Assembly: GCA_025506515.1 (NCBI GenBank)
Contig: CM046452.1
Span: forward strand, 73,160,080 to 73,224,079
Direction of reading: 5' to 3'
Length of the DNA: 64,000 nucleotides
Origin: Flaveria trinervia
Taxonomy: Eukaryota; Streptophyta; Magnoliopsida; Asterales; Asteraceae
Shown here: positions 59,822 through 64,000 of the stretch, one piece after another
Numbering within the stretch: position 1 is the first letter of the stretch
Layout of the letters: each line of letters begins with the position of its first letter
Made by a program: the position numbers and the translations under genes
Notes under the pieces: model-generated
Told to the model about the DNA's origin: nothing
What the model saw: only the letters and a program-made list of their open reading frames with translations
Databases searched by the model: none

Positions 59822-62463
59822 CTTGATTTTATGAGACTTATATGTGTTTAAAGAACGAGGAAAAGTTGAAAAAAAATCAACAATCGTATGTTATTTCCAA
59901 ATTTACACCTCCAACACATTTTTTATGTGATTATGTCATCTTAAATTTATTTATCTATTAAATCAAGGGTTGTTTTGATTTGTACACTTCGGACAACCAT
60001 TCACAATGATATGAATTTAATTTAAGAGTATGCGAGTTAGTTTTATAGTAAGAATATTGTTGAAGAAATTACCGCCTGCATACGAAAATGCAGTCACTAG
60101 CCTCCCACTAACGTTGTGTTCCCATATCATTTTTTAAGAGATAACTGGAATTATTTGTAAACAAACTGGAAATATTTGTGTAATTGAGTTTTTTATTAGA
60201 AGAAAGTGGAAAGAAGAAAACAAAATATTTTGATAATTTTATTTTATAACTTTTTTTTCCAAAATAGATGGAATTGAAAAGAAAGCAACTTTATTCTCCA
60301 AATAAACATATAAAATCTTTGATATTAATTACTTTTCTTCAAACTCGGAAACAACTCTCATTCATTTCTCTAGATCCATTATATCCATATGATTTGTAAA
60401 CTCTACTGAATAGTACCAATCATTTCCAACATGACATGATTTGGTTGGGTTTTTATTTGTTGCTTTGGCCAAATTTTTTGTTTGTGTAAAAGAATATATA
60501 GACGAGATTAAACGCAAAAAGATTGGTAGCTTGGGTGTTAATAGATTATATATGGAGGGTTTTTTTTTTCTTTAAGTTGCTTTATCTCTTTTATTTTTTA
60601 TTTTTTTTAATAATTCATATACTTTTATTTTGTTTTTCTTATTGTTTAATTATTTTAGTTTTGTTTTTCCAAATTCTTTTCATCCTGTTCTTATTTTTCT
60701 AAGTTTCTTATTCATTTAACCTTTTATTTTTCACAATTTCACTGTATAGTTGTTTAAAAATACACAATCGTACCCCGTCATGTATAATCTCACTATTTTA
60801 ATAAAATGATAACTATAAGGGACATGTGTCTACAACACATTCCTCCTCATCAAATTTTTATCGTTTTCCTCTCTTATTAAATAATTTATTAATTACTAAT
60901 AATATTATTTAATTTATTTTTAGATTAAAATAGTTTTTTTAATAAATTAAGAATATATATTTATTAATGTCAATTCTAAAGTAAATTTCTATAAACAAAA
61001 AATCTTTTAGGAGATATAATAAGAAAGTTTTTAAAATGTCATTTTTTAAAACATTCGTTTTAAAACAAAAATTCCAAAGATAGTTTAGATATACCTTTTG
61101 ATGATGCTCAATGATGCATTATTTATTCTATTTAGAGTAAATTATCATTTATGTGTCTCACGTTTGTTCATTTTAACTGTTTGAATTCTTATAGTTTCAA
61201 AACCTTGAATCGCCCCGCTGAACTTTTAATTTCTTCCTCATTTGAATCATTCATGTTGACGCCGTTACATGGCTCAGTTAAATCGGTAGGTATTTTTATT
61301 GTTTATCATTTATCACTTATACCTTAATAAAAAGACATGGATCTGAATACACCTCTATAACTCTCACTTGTTTCTCTCACACACACATTCTCTCATTCTC
61401 TCTCTCAAATAAGACGATAGTAAGATGTTCATGTGGATTTGGCACTTTTGTTCGCACATCATAGACCTCAAGAAATCTAGGTCGCCGATTTCACAGTTCT
61501 GCAAGAATGGGGACGAATTGTGGTTTTCTGAGTTGGGTTGAACTTGCAATGTGTTCAAGATCTACATAAATTATTAATGGGTTGTTAAGATCAAACAACG
61601 TGAGAGAAGAAAGAGGCAGGAGGTTAGAGCATCACGTGAAAATACTAAGAATGTTTTTAATTTTGAGTTGGATTGTATTTGTTGTGTTAGTGAAGGATTG
61701 TTTTTTGTATCAATTGATCTAATTTTGTACTATATGTTATAAAGGTCAATTAGTAATGGATGTACAAGTTTATTGGTTAGTGAAAGCAGATTTTTGGGTA
61801 TATGCATTGTATAATTAAGCACATGCAGTTAACACATACATTGCTAGATTCAATTCACAAACATTGCACAATGCAACCACTTAACAAACATAATTTTGGC
61901 TCTGCCTTCTTTTGCTTTCTTCCTCTTCTTCATTTATAGTCCCTTGCTTTTATGATAAGTTTTCCTTCTCTTGTTTAGGTGTTATTTGAAGACTCATTTT
62001 CTTTTTCTTTGTCATGCTTCATGTTAGAGATTTTTTCTTTATGAGCTTTGAAATTTTAAGAATTGGACTTTACTCCATGTCTTGAAAATGAGGCGTTGGA
62101 CTTTATGTTCTGCTTTTTAATTTCTATCCATAAGCATTAAAGACTATCTATTTTATAAAAGTCGATAATAAAACCAAAAGGTTTTGAATAAAATTTTATT
62201 CATCAGATGTTTGACTTTCTTTTGAAGAATCAATATTTATTTTATATTTTTGTCTAAAACATGAAAGGCAAATTTCTGAGTATGTCCTTTATATTTACAA
62301 ATCTTTTACTAGGCTTTGAGAATTTGATTTTATAAAACCTTTGTTTAAAAATATAATTTTTTCTTCTAGATATCTAATTGCGAATTTTTTTTAAAAAAGG
62401 GGTTTTTATTTAGGTGATGGTGACAAGGGGTGAAAATCTTGACCGATTTTGATTTAAAGGGAT
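59822..62463. other. AT-rich intergenic region
   Basis: No gene recognised. Long T- and A-runs; CT-rich TCTCTCACACACAC tract near 61372-61410. Nothing else supported. Confidence 0.5.
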
Positions 62464-62590
62464 CCCGCCCCTGGTAGGGGCGGGTTCTTTGAACCTGCGA
62501 GTGTGACATGACATGATCAGCGGCTGATGTGACATGACATGATCCAGCAGACACCATGTGACAAGGAGACCACGCCCCTGTGAAGGGCGG
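62464..62590. repeat. Paired GC hairpins around a 16-bp direct repeat
   Basis: CCCGCCCCT-GGT-AGGGGCGGG (62464-62484) is a perfect 9-bp stem with a 3-base loop. CGCCCCTGTGAAGGGCG (62573-62589) is a second, slightly imperfect one, and both are followed by GGTTCT. Between them GTGACATGACATGATC occurs twice (62503 and 62529). It lies about 230 bp upstream of the PMD gene start. Confidence 0.8.
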
Positions 62591-62816
62591 GTTCTCCTGC
62601 TCTTTTTTCCATCGTCCGATCCAACTACAATTCACTCCACTCAATCTTAACCATCCATTAAAAATCCGCAACTAACCCCATTTATTCACACACCCACTTA
62701 TTTTAGCACTATTTATTCACCCCGTGAACCACCGAACAATTCGTTCAAAACCTTCTCGATCTTATTTCTTATTATTTTCTAAGCTATTTTTGTATAATTT
62801 CTTACTATTTTCGAAA

Positions 62817-64000
62817 ATGAGCCGGAGAATTACACCAGGTCCACTAAATAACGATTTGTATTTTTAAGTGGTCAACATAGAGCTGATTATTATTTTCGAG
62901 ATCCAGAAAGCGATGAAGGAATTTTATGTGCTAGACGAGGTGATAAAGTTTTTTGGGATTACATTGATGAAGTGCTTATCCCTGAAAATGATATGAGATA
63001 TATAAGGTTGGCTGGTTTTGCGGGTGTGATCGAGTGTGGTTATCGAAAACTTGATCGTGCTCTTATTTCAGCTTTAGTGGAGAGACGGAGGCCAGAGACA
63101 CACACATTTCATTTACTGGTTGGAGAGACCACAATAACCCTTCAAGATGTTCAAGTTTTATGGGGTTTGCGGGTTGAAGGTGATGTTGTTTCTGGCACTG
63201 ATTATGCTATGAGTGCATCCGAAATTATAATAAGGTTTGAGTATTTAACTGGTTGTACACTCGCTACAAACGCTGTAAGTGGTTATAAGTTAAACCTAAG
63301 GTTTATTTTAAATGAAATAATAAAACCATTTTCTGATAATGCCACTGAATTTCAGTGTATTCAACGAGCTAGATTAATTTTATTTTTTATGATTGGTGCC
63401 ACTTTATTTCCTGATACTTCTAGCAACTGGGTGCACGTAAATTATTTAAGTCATATTGAAAACTTAAATAACTGTGGTAGACTTAGTTGGGGAAGTGCAG
63501 TTTTAGCATTTTTGTATAGACAGTTATGTAAGGCAACGAGTGTCACAAATCGAGAAGTTGGTGGACCTTTATTCTTGTTGCAATTATGGGCATGGGAACG
63601 ATTACCTACTATATGTCCCAAGAATACGAGATCTATTGATTTCAGGTTACCATATAGTGCACGGTATGTTAAAAAAACTTATGTATTAACTATTTATCTG
63701 TAATCTTATATTTTTCTAGTTAACCTGGTATATTTAAAAACTTGATTACAGATGGAATGGTGAACTTAGTTATGTAAACACTACTCCGCACTGTTTGAGT
63801 GCGTATCGATCTCAGCTGCATTCATTAAGCGAGGCCACGGTATTAATATTAATCTGATATTATTTTGTATAAATTAACATTTTGTAAACATATTAATTCA
63901 TATTTTTATATCAGTTTAATTGGAGGCCTTATGATAATATTATCCACCTTCTACCTGATATCTGCATAAGTGGACATCAAAGCTGGAGAAGTGACACATA
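62817..64000 (+). CDS. Plant mobile domain (PMD) protein, 5' part, cut by the window edge
   Basis: Exon 1 62817-63663, exon 2 63752-63839, exon 3 63915 to the edge, joined in phase by GT-AG introns. The peptide starts MSRRITPGPLN, then YYFRDPESDEGILCARRGDK, the PMD core RLAGFAGVIECGYRKLDRAL, ISALVERRRPETHTFHL, GETTITLQDVQVLWGLRV, then the helical part with RARLILFFMIGATLFPDTSSN, WGSAVLAFLYRQLCKA, GGPLFLLQLWAWERLP, then W-x-GEL and FNWRPYDNI. The domain occurs in MAIN/MAIL-type nuclear proteins that help keep genes expressed and silence repeats, and in transposon-borne relatives (often annotated as PP7 long form). Without the 3' part I cannot tell host gene from transposon. A T-run at 62861-62865 lacks one base, so the first codons are out of frame with the rest. 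No phosphatase or transposase domain is visible in the window. Confidence 0.82.

Overview
The window looks like nuclear DNA of a eudicot plant, most likely but not certainly an Asteraceae. It is strongly AT-rich, its genes have many short exons with GT-AG introns and plant-type introns, and it is full of plant transposons: Ty1/copia LTR elements, gypsy-type solo LTRs, PIF/Harbinger-like and hAT-like MITEs. Nothing bacterial, organellar or CRISPR-like was seen.

Layout. 1-7.3 kb: the last coding exon of an RS-rich protein (1489-1729), then a 1.7-kb PIF/Harbinger-like non-autonomous element (3953-5672) carrying a copy of the 5' UTR, 5' UTR intron and first coding exon of a kinesin-5 gene. 7.4-11.3 kb: a plus-strand eight-exon gene for a plastid-type renalase-like FAD oxidoreductase. 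15.6-23.8 kb: a minus-strand fourteen-exon gene for an ABC1/aarF-type atypical kinase, convergent with the oxidoreductase, with MITEs and short tandem repeats in its introns. 24.2-26.5 kb: two related Harbinger-like elements. The first carries a decayed piece of an ADR1/RNL-type NLR (P-loop included), the second a GC-rich minisatellite. 26.5-30.6 kb: AT-rich, no gene seen. 30.6-34.2 kb: a minus-strand seven-exon TM9SF/EMP70 (TMN) gene.

36.0-54.5 kb is a nest of retrotransposons. An old, internally deleted copia element (LTRs 35980-36505 and 53962-54484) was split by a 13.3-kb copia element (37862-51167, TSD GGTTG). That element was itself hit by a solo LTR of its own family inside pol (46810-47601, TSD CATTC) and by a gypsy-type solo LTR (42590-44427, TSD AATTT). 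The inner element has a large extra coding region between pol and its 3' LTR. 54.5-62.8 kb holds LTR remnants, a G-box/TATA promoter-like block, microsatellites and GC hairpins. 62.8-64 kb is the 5' part of a plant mobile domain (PMD) gene running off the right edge.

The host genes are housekeeping types with no operon-like or pathway link. Two points cut across the window. (1) All four recognisable multi-exon genes carry single-base frame breaks. Nearly all are one-base losses in homopolymers, while splice sites stay good, which points to residual sequencing error rather than four decaying genes. (2) Two separate Harbinger-like elements carry fragments of unrelated host genes (kinesin-5 and ADR1-like), so this type of element may be shuffling exons in this genome.
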